Below, in pieces: positions 25,079-34,500 of a stretch of DNA of 64,000 nt; positions within the stretch are counted from its first letter, which is position 1; each line of letters begins with the position of its first letter. Location: assembly GCA_020634885.1 (NCBI GenBank), contig JACKAW010000008.1:1-64000 (forward strand), read 5' to 3'. A program made the translations under genes and the position numbers. Under the pieces are notes generated by a model. It was not told the DNA's origin. It saw nothing but the letters and a program-made list of their open reading frames with translations, and did not search any database. Source of the stretch: Anaerolineales bacterium (lineage in GTDB: Bacteria; Chloroflexota; Anaerolineae; Anaerolineales; Villigracilaceae).

Positions 25079-26400
25079 TGGCGCTAAATCGCTACGCGGC
25101 AAATGCCCCCCAAAAAATGACAGGGCAGGATCTTATCCGTCTGAAAAAATATCTGGCAGATAATTTGCTGCGCGTGTTGGAAACAGAAGCCATTGAACCA
25201 TCACAAAGAGCAACATTTATTCAGCAAAATATCGGGAGGGTATTTGAGAACACCCAACTCAAACTCCCTGAAGACCTGAAAAAAGAAATTTTCAAACAAG
25301 TCTTGAATGAAGTCCTTGGTTTTGGACCCATTCAACCCCTGTTAGACGACCCGGATGTATCTGAAATAATGGTCAATGGACCCAAAAAAATATTCGTAGA
25401 GAAAAAAGGACGGCTTACCAAAAGCGAGATCACCTTTGATGATGATGACCACGTTCTGCGTATCATCGACCGGATCGTCCTACCGCTCGGACGCCGCGTG
25501 GATTTTGATTCCCCAACCGTCGACGCACGTTTACCCGACGGTTCACGCGTCAACGCCGTGGTGCGCCCAGTCTCCATTGATGGACCCTCCATCACGATAC
25601 GTAAATTCCGCAAAGACAAACTCAAAGCGGAAGACCTGGTTAATTTTGGATCCATTACCAACCAAATGGCTGAATTTCTCGAAGCCTGTGTTCGTGCCCG
25701 TTTTAATATTGTAATTTCCGGCGGAACCGGCTCTGGCAAGACCACTTTATTGAATGTCGTTTCGAGTTTTATTCCTGAAGGCGAGCGTATCATCACAATT
25801 GAAGATGCCGCCGAACTTCAACTACAACAAGACCATGTCATGCGTATGGAAACCAAAGCAGCCAATGCCGATGGTCTGCACGCCGTCAGCATTCGAGAGC
25901 TTGTCAAGAACTCCCTGCGTATGCGCCCAGACCGAATCGTTGTGGGTGAGGTGAGAGGTGGCGAAGCCCTTGATATGCTCCAGGCAATGAACACCGGTCA
26001 CGACGGCTCACTGACCACCGTACACTCCAACAGCCCGCGAGATGCCATTTCACGCCTTGAAACCCTTGTCCTTATGGCAGGCATGGACCTCCCCCTTAAA
26101 GTAGTGAGGCAGCAAATTTCTTCCGCCATAGACCTGATCGTTCAACAAACCCGCCTGAAAGACGGCAAACGTAAAGTTACCGCCATTACTGAAGTGGCAG
26201 GCATGGAAGGCGATATTGTTGTGCTGACCGACATTTTCAAATTTAACCAAACCGGCGTTACAGAAGATGGACAGGTACTTGGCGACCTGCAACCTACTGG
26301 AATACGCCCAAACTTCACACCCCGGCTTGAAGCAGCAGGGTTTAAACTCGGCGCAGAAGTATTCATGGCAAGACCATCCAAACCAACCGCAAGACGCTAA
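25078..26400 (+). CDS. tadA: Tad/type IV secretion ATPase (CpaF/TadA family)
   Basis: 440 residues, normal length. The N-terminal helical domain is followed by FGPIQPLLDDPDVSEIMVNGPKKIFVE, then the RecA-like motor: Walker A GGTGSGKTT, Asp box TIEDAAELQL, Walker B with RMRPDRIVVGEVRGGEALDML, and the His box GHDGSLTTVHSNSP. It should power pilus assembly or secretion as a hexamer at the inner face of the membrane. The usual tadB, tadC and pilin genes do not follow; an XRE regulator does. Their absence here means the membrane platform must be elsewhere or the ATPase has another partner. Confidence 0.92.
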   Translation: MALNRYAANAPQKMTGQDLIRLKKYLADNLLRVLETEAIEPSQRATFIQQNIGRVFENTQLKLPEDLKKEIFKQVLNEVLGFGPIQPLLDDPDVSEIMVNGPKKIFVEKKGRLTKSEITFDDDDHVLRIIDRIVLPLGRRVDFDSPTVDARLPDGSRVNAVVRPVSIDGPSITIRKFRKDKLKAEDLVNFGSITNQMAEFLEACVRARFNIVISGGTGSGKTTLLNVVSSFIPEGERIITIEDAAELQLQQDHVMRMETKAANADGLHAVSIRELVKNSLRMRPDRIVVGEVRGGEALDMLQAMNTGHDGSLTTVHSNSPRDAISRLETLVLMAGMDLPLKVVRQQISSAIDLIVQQTRLKDGKRKVTAITEVAGMEGDIVVLTDIFKFNQTGVTEDGQVLGDLQPTGIRPNFTPRLEAAGFKLGAEVFMARPSKPTARR

Positions 26401-26410
26401 AACACTCTGC

Positions 26411-26416
26411 TATAAT
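26411..26416 (+). promoter_or_regulatory. -10 box (TATAAT) of the XRE/TPR/GNAT operon
   Basis: A perfect TATAAT lies 25 nt before the XRE start and just after the tadA stop. No good -35 is visible. GAGGAAA serves as the ribosome binding site. Confidence 0.45.
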
Positions 26417-26441
26417 AACCGTCCATTAAAAACGAGGAAAC

Positions 26442-27116
26442 ATGACCAACGCCCAGATAACCATCCGTGAAAAAAAACTAGGTTTATTAATAAGAGATGC
26501 TCGTATGGCTGAGCGCCGCAGTATAAAAGAATGCGCAGAAGCCATTGGTGTGAAACCCGGCATATTCCGCGCCTACGAAGAAGGACGCCGCGCCCCCTCC
26601 CTGCCTGAATTAGAAGCCCTTGTATTCTTCCTAAAAATACCCATCGATCAATTTTGGGGAAACGAAACACTCTCCGATGCCCCGGAACCCCTAAAATATG
26701 AAGATATAAACAAACTCATCACCCTGCGTCACCGTATGATCGGCGCACTGATCCGGCAGGAACGTACCAATGCCAACATGTCCATTCGCCACCTCTCAGC
26801 AGAGACGGGCATCCCCCAATCCCGCTTAAAGGCATACGAATTGGGCGAGCGTACAATCTCAGTCCCCGAATTGGAAAGCATTCTCACCGTCATGGGCAGC
26901 CGCATCGAAAACTTTTTCGACCAAAGCGGACCTGTCGGCGAATGGATGACCACGCAGCTATCCATGAAAAAATTTATGGACCTTCCAAAAGAACTTCAAG
27001 ATTTTGTCTGTCAACCAGTTAATCGTCCCTACCTTGAACTTGCCGAAAAACTCAGTAGCATGTCCAAAGATAAACTCCGCTCTGTAGCAGAAGGTCTTCT
27101 CGACATCACTCTATAA
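26442..27116 (+). CDS. XRE-family regulator with two helix-turn-helix domains
   Basis: 224 residues. Two Cro/C1-type domains in tandem: residues about 9-65 (LGLLIRDARMAERRSIKECAEAIGVKPG, YEEGRRAPSLPELEAL) and about 98-155 (IGALIRQERTNANMSIRHLSAETGIPQS, YELGERTISVPELESI). The duplicated arrangement in one chain would let a monomer bind a palindrome or two half-sites. The C-terminal 60 residues are helical. Having its own promoter, it heads a five-gene operon. Confidence 0.88.
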   Translation: MTNAQITIREKKLGLLIRDARMAERRSIKECAEAIGVKPGIFRAYEEGRRAPSLPELEALVFFLKIPIDQFWGNETLSDAPEPLKYEDINKLITLRHRMIGALIRQERTNANMSIRHLSAETGIPQSRLKAYELGERTISVPELESILTVMGSRIENFFDQSGPVGEWMTTQLSMKKFMDLPKELQDFVCQPVNRPYLELAEKLSSMSKDKLRSVAEGLLDITL

Positions 27117-27120
27117 AAAC

Positions 27121-27642
27121 ATGACAACAAACCCAGCCGACCTGAACAACCAAGGCAAAAAAGCCTTTGCCGCCAAAAAATACAGTGAAGCTGCCGAATA
27201 CTTTCGGCAGGCGGCACAAGGCTTTACAGAAGGCAGGGCTGGGGTACTCGCCGCCGAAGCAAGCAATAACATGAGCGTTGCATTACTACAGGCAGGCAAA
27301 GCACAGGAAGCCCTCCACGCTGCCAACGGTACAGATACCATCTTTGCAGGGGCGAATGATGTAAAAAAACAAGCAATGGCGCTGGGCAACCAAGCCGCCG
27401 CGCTTGAAGCCCTCAACCGCTACGACGAAGCCATCGAAAAATACGAACAATCTGCCGACCTCTTCGGCAGTGTTAACGAAGGAGACCTTCGTGCCACAGT
27501 CATAAAATCTGCGGCAGCAATCAAACTTAAGACCGGCAAAATCACAGAATCAGCATTCAAAATGATCGGCTCACTCGAAGCCAAAAAAACGCCAACCTTT
27601 TTTGACCGCATTATCAAGTTCCTGTTTCGCTTCATCAAATGA
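27121..27642 (+). CDS. TPR-repeat protein
   Basis: 173 residues. Three to four tetratricopeptide units are visible (LNNQGKKAFAAKKYSEAAEYFRQAAQ, AEASNNMSVALLQAGKAQEAL, QAMALGNQAAALEALNRYDEAIEKYEQSADLF). The C-terminus has a basic and aromatic tail, FFDRIIKFLFRFIK, likely an amphipathic membrane-binding helix. It starts 4 nt after the XRE gene and overlaps the GNAT gene by 4 nt. Role unknown; a scaffold is the usual inference. Confidence 0.85.
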   Translation: MTTNPADLNNQGKKAFAAKKYSEAAEYFRQAAQGFTEGRAGVLAAEASNNMSVALLQAGKAQEALHAANGTDTIFAGANDVKKQAMALGNQAAALEALNRYDEAIEKYEQSADLFGSVNEGDLRATVIKSAAAIKLKTGKITESAFKMIGSLEAKKTPTFFDRIIKFLFRFIK

Positions 27643-28505
27643 TCAACCTCGGTTTGCAAGTTCGGCGTGCCCTGCCACAAGACCAAAGACAAATTTCCAG
27701 CCTAATCTTTCAGGAATCAAACACCCATCGACACCTCGATTGGCGAACCGCCCTTGAATGGCTTGGCGAAAAGAATTATTGGGTTCTTGAAGAACACGGG
27801 ACAATTGTTGCAGCCCTTGCCTGCCCTGAAGACCCACAGAACGTGGCATGGATACGTCTCTTTACACATGCCCCGCATCTTTCGGGACTGGAAGCCTGGT
27901 CTGCCCTGTGGAACGTTGCCCAATCTGAAATCTTCCCTGCCAATCCCGACACACAAGTCGCCTCCATCGTAATGAAACAATGGTTTCAATCCCTCTTACT
28001 GCAAAGCGGCTTTACCCATAAATTAAATATCATCCTTCTCGAACTAAAAAGCCAAAACTACCACCCAGCCAAAAGGGACACAAATATCAAGCTGCGCCCC
28101 ATGTACGAAATAGACCTGCAAGAAGTAACCCAGATAGATTTTGAAGCTTTTGGCGGTTTCTGGCACAACTCTCTCGACTCCATCCAGCGCGCATACAAAC
28201 AATCATTCTATTCAACGGTTGCCGAACACGAAGGCAGAATTACCGGATACCAGATCAGCACAGGGAGTCTCTTCGGGGTTCACCTTGCCAGGCTAGGGGT
28301 TCGACCCGAAGCACAAGGCAGGGGAATAGGAACCCTGCTGGTAGACGATCTCATTCATCATTCTGGAGCATTACAAACCAGCAGGCTATCTGTGAACACG
28401 CAGGACGACAACGCCGCATCGTTGAAATTGTATGAGAAAATGGGCTTTGTTCGCACTGGTGAATACTTTCCAGTGCTACTACACACAGCGAGTATCACCC
28501 CATGA
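27639..28505 (+). CDS. GNAT-family N-acetyltransferase
   Basis: 288 residues with two GNAT-like halves. The C-terminal half holds the acetyl-CoA motif LGVRPEAQGRGIGTLLVDDL (Q-x-x-G-x-G) followed by NTQDDNAASLKLYEKMGF, the standard motif B. The N-terminal half (LPQDQRQISSLIFQESNTHRH) is a degenerate copy without the pyrophosphate loop. It transfers an acetyl group to an unknown amine. It overlaps both neighbours by 4 nt (ATGA). Confidence 0.85.
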   Translation: MINLGLQVRRALPQDQRQISSLIFQESNTHRHLDWRTALEWLGEKNYWVLEEHGTIVAALACPEDPQNVAWIRLFTHAPHLSGLEAWSALWNVAQSEIFPANPDTQVASIVMKQWFQSLLLQSGFTHKLNIILLELKSQNYHPAKRDTNIKLRPMYEIDLQEVTQIDFEAFGGFWHNSLDSIQRAYKQSFYSTVAEHEGRITGYQISTGSLFGVHLARLGVRPEAQGRGIGTLLVDDLIHHSGALQTSRLSVNTQDDNAASLKLYEKMGFVRTGEYFPVLLHTASITP

Positions 28506-29107
28506 CTTTGGTTAACTTCCCGCCCCGTTCCATGAGTAGTTTTGTCGAAACACTTTCGGCAGAAGTTGGATATTTAACCTATAGGGCGGTTCTTGATAAA
28601 TCCGGTCTTTCTACCGACTGGCTGCTGCCAGAGTTTTTCCTGGCAATGGATGCTTCGCAGGCAGCCGAAGCCTACGCCAAACTGCAATCTGCTTTACGAA
28701 TTTATTACGGACGGGGCGCACGCGGCTTGCTCATGCGTATTGGATCAAAACTTTGGGTAAACTCAGTAGATAGTTCTTCCATTTTTACAAAAGCTCAAGC
28801 AGGAGTGATCCATACCCTTCCACCTGCATGGAGACCCAAGCCTTCGTTGGAACTGCTTGCAAGGTTAATCGGTGCAGGTCGCGGAAATATCACGGTTCAC
28901 ACCTTGGATCTTGACCTTCTGCTTGTTGATCGAACATCCCCCACAACAATTAATCAATCAGAACATACCCCAATATGTTTTGTAACGTTTGGATTGATCC
29001 GCGAATGCCTGTTTTGGGCAACCGGCAAAGAGTATGATATTGAAGAAAGGTCCTGCAAAGCTGCCGGCGGACAGCAATGCGAATTCAAAATTATCACTGG
29101 AGCTTAG
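28502..29107 (+). CDS. V4R (4-vinyl reductase) domain protein
   Basis: 201 residues. The C-terminal region ends with ATGKEYDIEERSCKAAGGQQCEFKI, matching the V4R small-molecule-binding domain pattern (E-x-x-C-x-A-x-G-x-x-x-C-x-F). The N-terminal half is helical. V4R domains bind hydrocarbons, bacteriochlorophyll precursors or metals and sense ligands in regulatory proteins. Lacking any effector domain here, it may deliver a ligand signal to neighbours in the operon. Assignment rests on that one motif. Confidence 0.65.
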   Translation: MTLVNFPPRSMSSFVETLSAEVGYLTYRAVLDKSGLSTDWLLPEFFLAMDASQAAEAYAKLQSALRIYYGRGARGLLMRIGSKLWVNSVDSSSIFTKAQAGVIHTLPPAWRPKPSLELLARLIGAGRGNITVHTLDLDLLLVDRTSPTTINQSEHTPICFVTFGLIRECLFWATGKEYDIEERSCKAAGGQQCEFKIITGA

Positions 29108-29111
29108 CAAA

Positions 29112-29954
29112 ATGAAACATGAGGAAATGAACTGGAAATCGCACGATGGAACAGATCTCTTTGCACAGGTATGGGAACCGGATGTGGTAAATCCGCGTGC
29201 GGTTGTATGTCTCGTTCATGGAGTGGGAGAGCACTCCAATCGTTATGCCCATGTTGCAGAGGCGTTTACAAAAGAGGGATTTGTCTTATTCGGTTTCGAC
29301 CAACGTGGACACGGACGATCCGGTGGCGCCCGTGGGCACATTAATTCCATTGATGATTTTATGAACGATATTAATTTACTGCTTCAACAAGCCAGGCTGC
29401 GTTTTCCAGGATTGCCACTATTGCTTTATGGGCATAGCCTTGGCGGAATTTTGGTATTACATTTCACCCTGAAAAATAATCCCGATGTTAAAGGCGTTAT
29501 TGCCACAAGCCCGGGTTTGCATACCGCACTGGAGAAGCAAACGTTCAAAATATTCCTTGCAAATGTTCTGGGTTCGCTCATCCCTACTGTGGCATTGCCC
29601 AGCGGGTTGGATTCAAGCCTGATTTCACGTGATCCGTCCATAGTGGATAAATATTCCAAGGACCCGCTTGTACACGACAAGCTCTCACTGGGCTTTGGCA
29701 AGATTATGTTAGGCGTCATCAAATGGACTTTGGAAAATGCCGGTAGTTTTCCCCTTCCGCTTTTGCTATTACATGGCAAGAAAGACCAGATCGCTTACCC
29801 TTCCAGCAGCACCGATTTTGCCGCAGCATTGAAAGACCGTTGTACTCTCGTGCTTTGGGAAGAAGGTTTCCACGAACTCCATAATGAACCTGAAAAGGCT
29901 GAGGTATTCAAAACCATGACCATGTGGATGGATGCCCGCCTTCGTGAAGGATAG
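29112..29954 (+). CDS. alpha/beta hydrolase, monoacylglycerol-lipase-like
   Basis: 280 residues from ATG 29112, 4 nt after the V4R gene. Features are the oxyanion loop LVHGVGEHSNRY, FDQRGHGRSGG, nucleophile GHSLGG, catalytic Asp in HGKKDQIAYP and His in EGFHELHNEPEK. This matches the serine aminopeptidase S33 / monoglyceride lipase family (Hydrolase_4). No signal peptide is present, so it acts in the cytoplasm, probably on lipid monoesters. It is the last gene of the XRE operon. Confidence 0.9.
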   Translation: MKHEEMNWKSHDGTDLFAQVWEPDVVNPRAVVCLVHGVGEHSNRYAHVAEAFTKEGFVLFGFDQRGHGRSGGARGHINSIDDFMNDINLLLQQARLRFPGLPLLLYGHSLGGILVLHFTLKNNPDVKGVIATSPGLHTALEKQTFKIFLANVLGSLIPTVALPSGLDSSLISRDPSIVDKYSKDPLVHDKLSLGFGKIMLGVIKWTLENAGSFPLPLLLLHGKKDQIAYPSSSTDFAAALKDRCTLVLWEEGFHELHNEPEKAEVFKTMTMWMDARLREG

Positions 29955-29995
29955 TTTATTAAGAAGTTATTAACCCATTTCTGGACAAATCCATT

Positions 29996-30023
29996 TTGAC
30001 GTGGGAAAATTCAGCCTCATAAT
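29996..30023 (+). promoter_or_regulatory. promoter of the DsbA-like gene
   Basis: TTGACG (29996-30001), 16-nt spacer, CATAAT (30018-30023), followed by TAGGAG before the gene. Confidence 0.5.
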
Positions 30024-30047
30024 AAAATTTTAGGAGCATGAAAAAAC

Positions 30048-30791
30048 ATGACCAACAAAGAAATGAGTAAGCGGCAGGCGCGTAAGGAGCAGATACGCCG
30101 CAAAGAAAAACAATCCCGCCTGGTGTCGATCCTTTTGATCACCCTGGGGGCGGTTTTTGTAGCATTTTTCATCATTTGGCCCAATGTTAAACCAGTAGCA
30201 GAGGTTGTAACACCACCTCAGGTCACCCGAACAAATGCAGATTTTAACAAAGTGGGCGATCCCAATGCCCCGATCAAAATATTGGAATACTCCGATTTCC
30301 AATGCCCTTATTGCCGTATTTTCTACGAAAATACCGAAGCCCAATTGATCGAGCAGTATGTTGATACAGGCGTAGTTTATTTTGAATACAAGTCTGTTGG
30401 CGGCTTCATTGGACCAGAATCCAGAGATGCGGCTGAAACAGCCTACTGTGCGGGTGACCAAGGTATGTTTTGGGAGATGCATGACGCCATCTTTGCAAAC
30501 CAAACGGGCGAAAATGTTGGCGCATACAGTACGCGCCGCCTTGAAGCCCTTGCCGATGCTATTGGTTTGGATATGGGTGAATACAATGACTGTATTAGCA
30601 CTGGCAAGTATGCTGATCTTGTTGAACAGGATGCCACTGATGCCACCGCCGCTGGAATTCAGGCAACTCCTTCCTTCCTCGTTTTGTATGAAGTGAACGG
30701 CGAAACCCAAACCCGCGTTATTCAGGGAGCACAGGGGATTGATGTGTTTACCCAGGAAATTGAAGCCGCACTGGCTGAGATGGGTCAATAA
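30048..30791 (+). CDS. DsbA-family thiol-disulfide oxidoreductase, membrane anchored
   Basis: 247 residues. A basic cytoplasmic N-terminus (KRQARKEQIRRKEKQ) precedes one transmembrane helix (LVSILLITLGAVFVAFFIIW). Then comes an extracytoplasmic thioredoxin fold with an inserted helical domain: EYSDFQCPYCRIFY (active site CPYC) and the cis-Pro region QATPSFLVL. It resembles BdbD/DsbA proteins that oxidise exported proteins. No DsbB or VKOR partner is adjacent. Start ATG 30048 is preceded by AGGAG at a rather long spacing of 11 nt; an ATG at 30038 opens only a 10-codon frame. Confidence 0.9.
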   Translation: MTNKEMSKRQARKEQIRRKEKQSRLVSILLITLGAVFVAFFIIWPNVKPVAEVVTPPQVTRTNADFNKVGDPNAPIKILEYSDFQCPYCRIFYENTEAQLIEQYVDTGVVYFEYKSVGGFIGPESRDAAETAYCAGDQGMFWEMHDAIFANQTGENVGAYSTRRLEALADAIGLDMGEYNDCISTGKYADLVEQDATDATAAGIQATPSFLVLYEVNGETQTRVIQGAQGIDVFTQEIEAALAEMGQ

Positions 30792-30801
30792 TTTATAACA
30801 A

Positions 30802-30843
30802 GCAACAAAAAACGCCATTCAAAAGAATGGCGTTTTTTGTTGC
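30802..30843. terminator. bidirectional terminator, 19-bp perfect stem
   Basis: GCAACAAAAAACGCCATTC (30802-30820) and its exact complement (30825-30843) flank an AAAA loop. The A and T runs in the stem serve the convergent DsbA-like and LuxR-type genes. Confidence 0.9.
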
Positions 30844-30844
30844 G

Positions 30845-31516
30845 CTAATTTTTGGAAGTGTTTTGCCTGTTGACAATACCTTGCTGCCAGGCGTACACCG
30901 CCGCTTGTGTTCGGTCTGCCAGGTGGAGTTTGCTGAGTATATTGCTAACATGTCCTTTTACCGTATTTTCGCTGATGACCAATTTTTCTGCGATCTGGCT
31001 GTTTGTCAACCCGGCAGCGATCAACTTGAGCACGCCTGTTTCGCGCTCTGTCAATTCGGTAAACAGGGGCATATCTTCACCGCCTTCTCCACGAATGTTT
31101 TGTAAAACGCGCGAGGCTACTATGGGGTGAAACGTTACCTCTCCTTGTACAGCTCGATGAAGCGCCTCCACCAATTTGTCCATTTTCATATCCTTCAAAA
31201 TATAGGATATAGCCCCCGCTTTCAAGGCAGGGAAAATGTGAATATCTTCATGGTAAGAAGTTAGCACCACCACCTCTGTACGTGGACTGATCTGACGGAT
31301 GCGGCGAATGGTGTCAATTCCATCCATTCCCGGCATGATCAGATCCAGCAAGACAATATCGGGAATTTGATCAGCCACCTTCGCAAGGGTCTCTTCACCA
31401 GATGATGCTTCCGCCACCACTTGGAAATCGGATATTTTTTCAAGATATGACCGTATGCCGTTTCGCACCACCTCGTGATCATCAGCGATCAAAATGCTGG
31501 TCTTTCGATATTTCAT
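30845..31516 (-). CDS. NarL/LuxR-family response regulator
   Basis: 223 residues. The receiver has acidic residues DD near 12-13, phospho-Asp in VLLDLIMPGMDG, LTSYHED and Lys in ILKDMKMDKL. The C-terminal LuxR helix-turn-helix reads LTERETGVLKLIAAGLTNSQIAEKLVISENTVKGHVSNIL. Its start overlaps the stop of the large sensor kinase by 4 nt, which makes that kinase its cognate partner. Confidence 0.94.
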   Translation of the reverse strand: MKYRKTSILIADDHEVVRNGIRSYLEKISDFQVVAEASSGEETLAKVADQIPDIVLLDLIMPGMDGIDTIRRIRQISPRTEVVVLTSYHEDIHIFPALKAGAISYILKDMKMDKLVEALHRAVQGEVTFHPIVASRVLQNIRGEGGEDMPLFTELTERETGVLKLIAAGLTNSQIAEKLVISENTVKGHVSNILSKLHLADRTQAAVYAWQQGIVNRQNTSKN

Positions 31517-34500
31517 CCTTTGTCTCCTGTTTTTACTTTGAGAGGAATTGATAATAATAAGGCGGTGCCTTTTTCAGGACCGCTTTGAATTTGGAAAGTG
31601 CCATTTATACTACCGATACGTTCGCGCATGGAACGGAAGCCCAACCCATTTGATTTTTGTGTCATATCAAAACCACAGCCATCATCGGCAATGGTTACAT
31701 ACAGAGAGGTATTTGAATATGCGAGCGCAATATCAACGTGTTTTGCCCGACTATGGCGCGAGACATTCGCCAACGCCTCTTGGATCACCCTAAATACAGC
31801 CTGTTCCTGTTCAAGCGGAAGTTTACGCTCGTTCTCCACTGAAAGATGCACTTCCGCATCGTTTCGATTATCCCATTCGAAAACATATTCGCGCAATAAT
31901 GTAGGCAGCCCTTTTTCTTGCAAGGCAATGGGATAAATCTCCTGTATGAGGAAATTTAATTCCTGGATCACTTCGTATACGAGATTTTCCGCCTCGGTTA
32001 AGTGTGGGGTGGCTTCATTTGGAATGGCTTTTACCATCCCGTTGACAGTTCCCAGTTGTGCCAGGGCGGCAAAGGCTTTTTGCTTGGCGCTGTCGTGCAG
32101 ATCACGCGCGAGGCGGTTTCTTTCTTCCATTACAGCCAGGTCTCGGGTTTGTTCAAATAAATGCATATTGGCGACGGAGAGCGAAGCTCGATTGACCAAT
32201 GCCGTGAACAGGCGGATAGTGTCTTTGGTAAGCGCCTTTGGGGTGGTGTGAGCCACCGTGAAAAGCCCCACAATGCGTTCATCTACCACAATGGGGAAGT
32301 GCGCAAAAGATTGGATGCCTTCATTATGGATCATTTGTCGCAGGTCTTCGCGTACATCTTTTAGGTCAATTGTATCTACAATAACCGGGTTGCCCGTTTT
32401 CATTGCCAGCCCAACATTGCCTTCATTGCGGTCGTATTGCATAACATTAAGCGAATCTGGTTTGAAGCCCAGGCTGACGCGCGGAACTACTTTTTGTTTT
32501 TCTTCATTCCATATTAAAACAATACTTCGATCTGCTTGCAGCATGGAAACAGAGACATTGACCAGAGTTTGAAAAATGTGCGTTACTGTCATGCTGCGCA
32601 TGATCTTTTCGTCCGCCTGGTAAAGTGCTTCTATTTCGCTGCTGCGTTTTTCAAGGTCTGCTGTACGTTTGCGCACCACTCGTTCCAATTCCATATTCCG
32701 TAATTCCACCCGTTTTACCTGCCAGCGTAGAATACCTGTTGTTCCAAGTATGGTGGCAATCAGAAATAGCCCTGCAAACCACCATGTTTCCCAAAAAGGC
32801 GGCACAACCACCACCTCAATGGCATTTTCAGATACAGACCAAACACCATCGCTGTTTGAGCCGCGCAGGTGTAGTGTGTATGTTCCACCAGGTAAATTTG
32901 TATACCGCCCTGTTCGTTGGTTTCCAAGAGATATCCAATCAAGGTCGAAACCTTCCAACATATAGGCATATTGGTTTTTTGTCGACTGTTCGTATATGAG
33001 GGCTGCAAAATCAAATTCAAAAGAGTCATGCGGCCATTGCAGAATGATTTTTTGTGTGAATTCGGGCGTGAGAGATTTGGAGATGGGGGTGCCTTCAATG
33101 GATATGGAAGTAAGTGCAATGTTTGGAGTAAATGGATTATCTTTTATTTCACCAGGTTTGAAAACTGTGAGCCCATTCATGCCGCCAAAATACATGGTTC
33201 CGTTCCCGTCCTTGGAAAAGGCGTTTGGGCTGAACTCATTACTTTGAAGTCCATCACTTGCTGTGAAGTTTCTGAATGTCTGAGTGGACGGCGTGAAACG
33301 AGAAATGCCAAAGTTGGTGCTTAGCCATAGATCCCCCGTAGCATCTTCCAGGATGCCATAAATGACATTGTTCGGCAGCCCCTCATTTTCGCTGAAATTG
33401 GTGAATGAACGGGCAGATGGGTTGAAGCGGCTTACTCCGCCGCCATGAGTGCCCACCCAGAGGTTTTTGTTTGAATCTAGGAAAAGGCAGAGTACTGAAT
33501 TGTTTGCCAGGGTAATGTTGTTGCCGGGGTTACTGTTGTAGTTTACGATTGCTCCGCTTGCAAGGTCAATGCTAAATAGACCATCGCCAAACGTCCCTAC
33601 CCAAAGCGTATTGTTCGCATCTTCAGTGATTGCCGATATGTTGAAACCTTCATTATTATGATCTGCGGGATCGCCAAGAGAGAAGGGGGTGAATGTCAGT
33701 GTCTCACGATCAAAACGCATTAACCCAAGATTGGAGCCCACCCAAAAATTATGATGCGTATCTTCGTAAATGGACGATACACTGAAACTGATATTTTCAG
33801 GGTTGCTTTCTATCCCAGGCTGATAGTGTTTGAAGCGGTTTGTATTTTCATCATATTTGTCTAATGCCTTGCCTGTGCCTACCCAGATAACTCCATTTGA
33901 ATCAAGGAATAGCGAACGAATAAAATTATCGCTTAAAGCGGATGCGATCGCGGGGTTGCTTTGGTAATGAATAAAGGATCCAGATGCTGGTTCAAATCGA
34001 TTTAACCCATTGTCCAGTGTTCCGATCCAGACTGTCCCATTTTTCTCGGCAAGGATCGCCTGGATGAAATTACTGCTTAAGCTATGATCTTCATCTGGGT
34101 TATGGCGGTAATATGTAAAACGGTCTTGCTGACGATTATATTTATTTAACCCGCCTCCAAATGTTCCGATCCATAGTACGCCGCTGGCATCTTCGTATAG
34201 AGAAAGGACTTGGTTGTTGCTTAGGCTTTTGGGTATACCCGGCTGGCTTTGGTGATGCTCAAACCGATCGGTTTGAGCATCGTAACGGTCAAGTCCCTTA
34301 TTTGTGCCTACCCATAAGGTTCCTAATTGATCTACATACAGGGCGTTAATTGTATTTCCAGCAACACTGTGGACTCTATAACGCGAATTTTCGAAGCGTT
34401 TGAAGGTGTTGTTTGATGGATTGAATTGATTCAGTCCATTTGCGGTGCCAATCCAAATGTTCCCATCAGGGCTTTCGGTAATGCTCAATACCCAATTGCT

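Noticed and set aside
30030..30818. 262-codon open frame opposite the DsbA-like gene
   Set aside because: Antisense to a gene with clear CPYC and membrane-anchor features; it would also run through the terminator.
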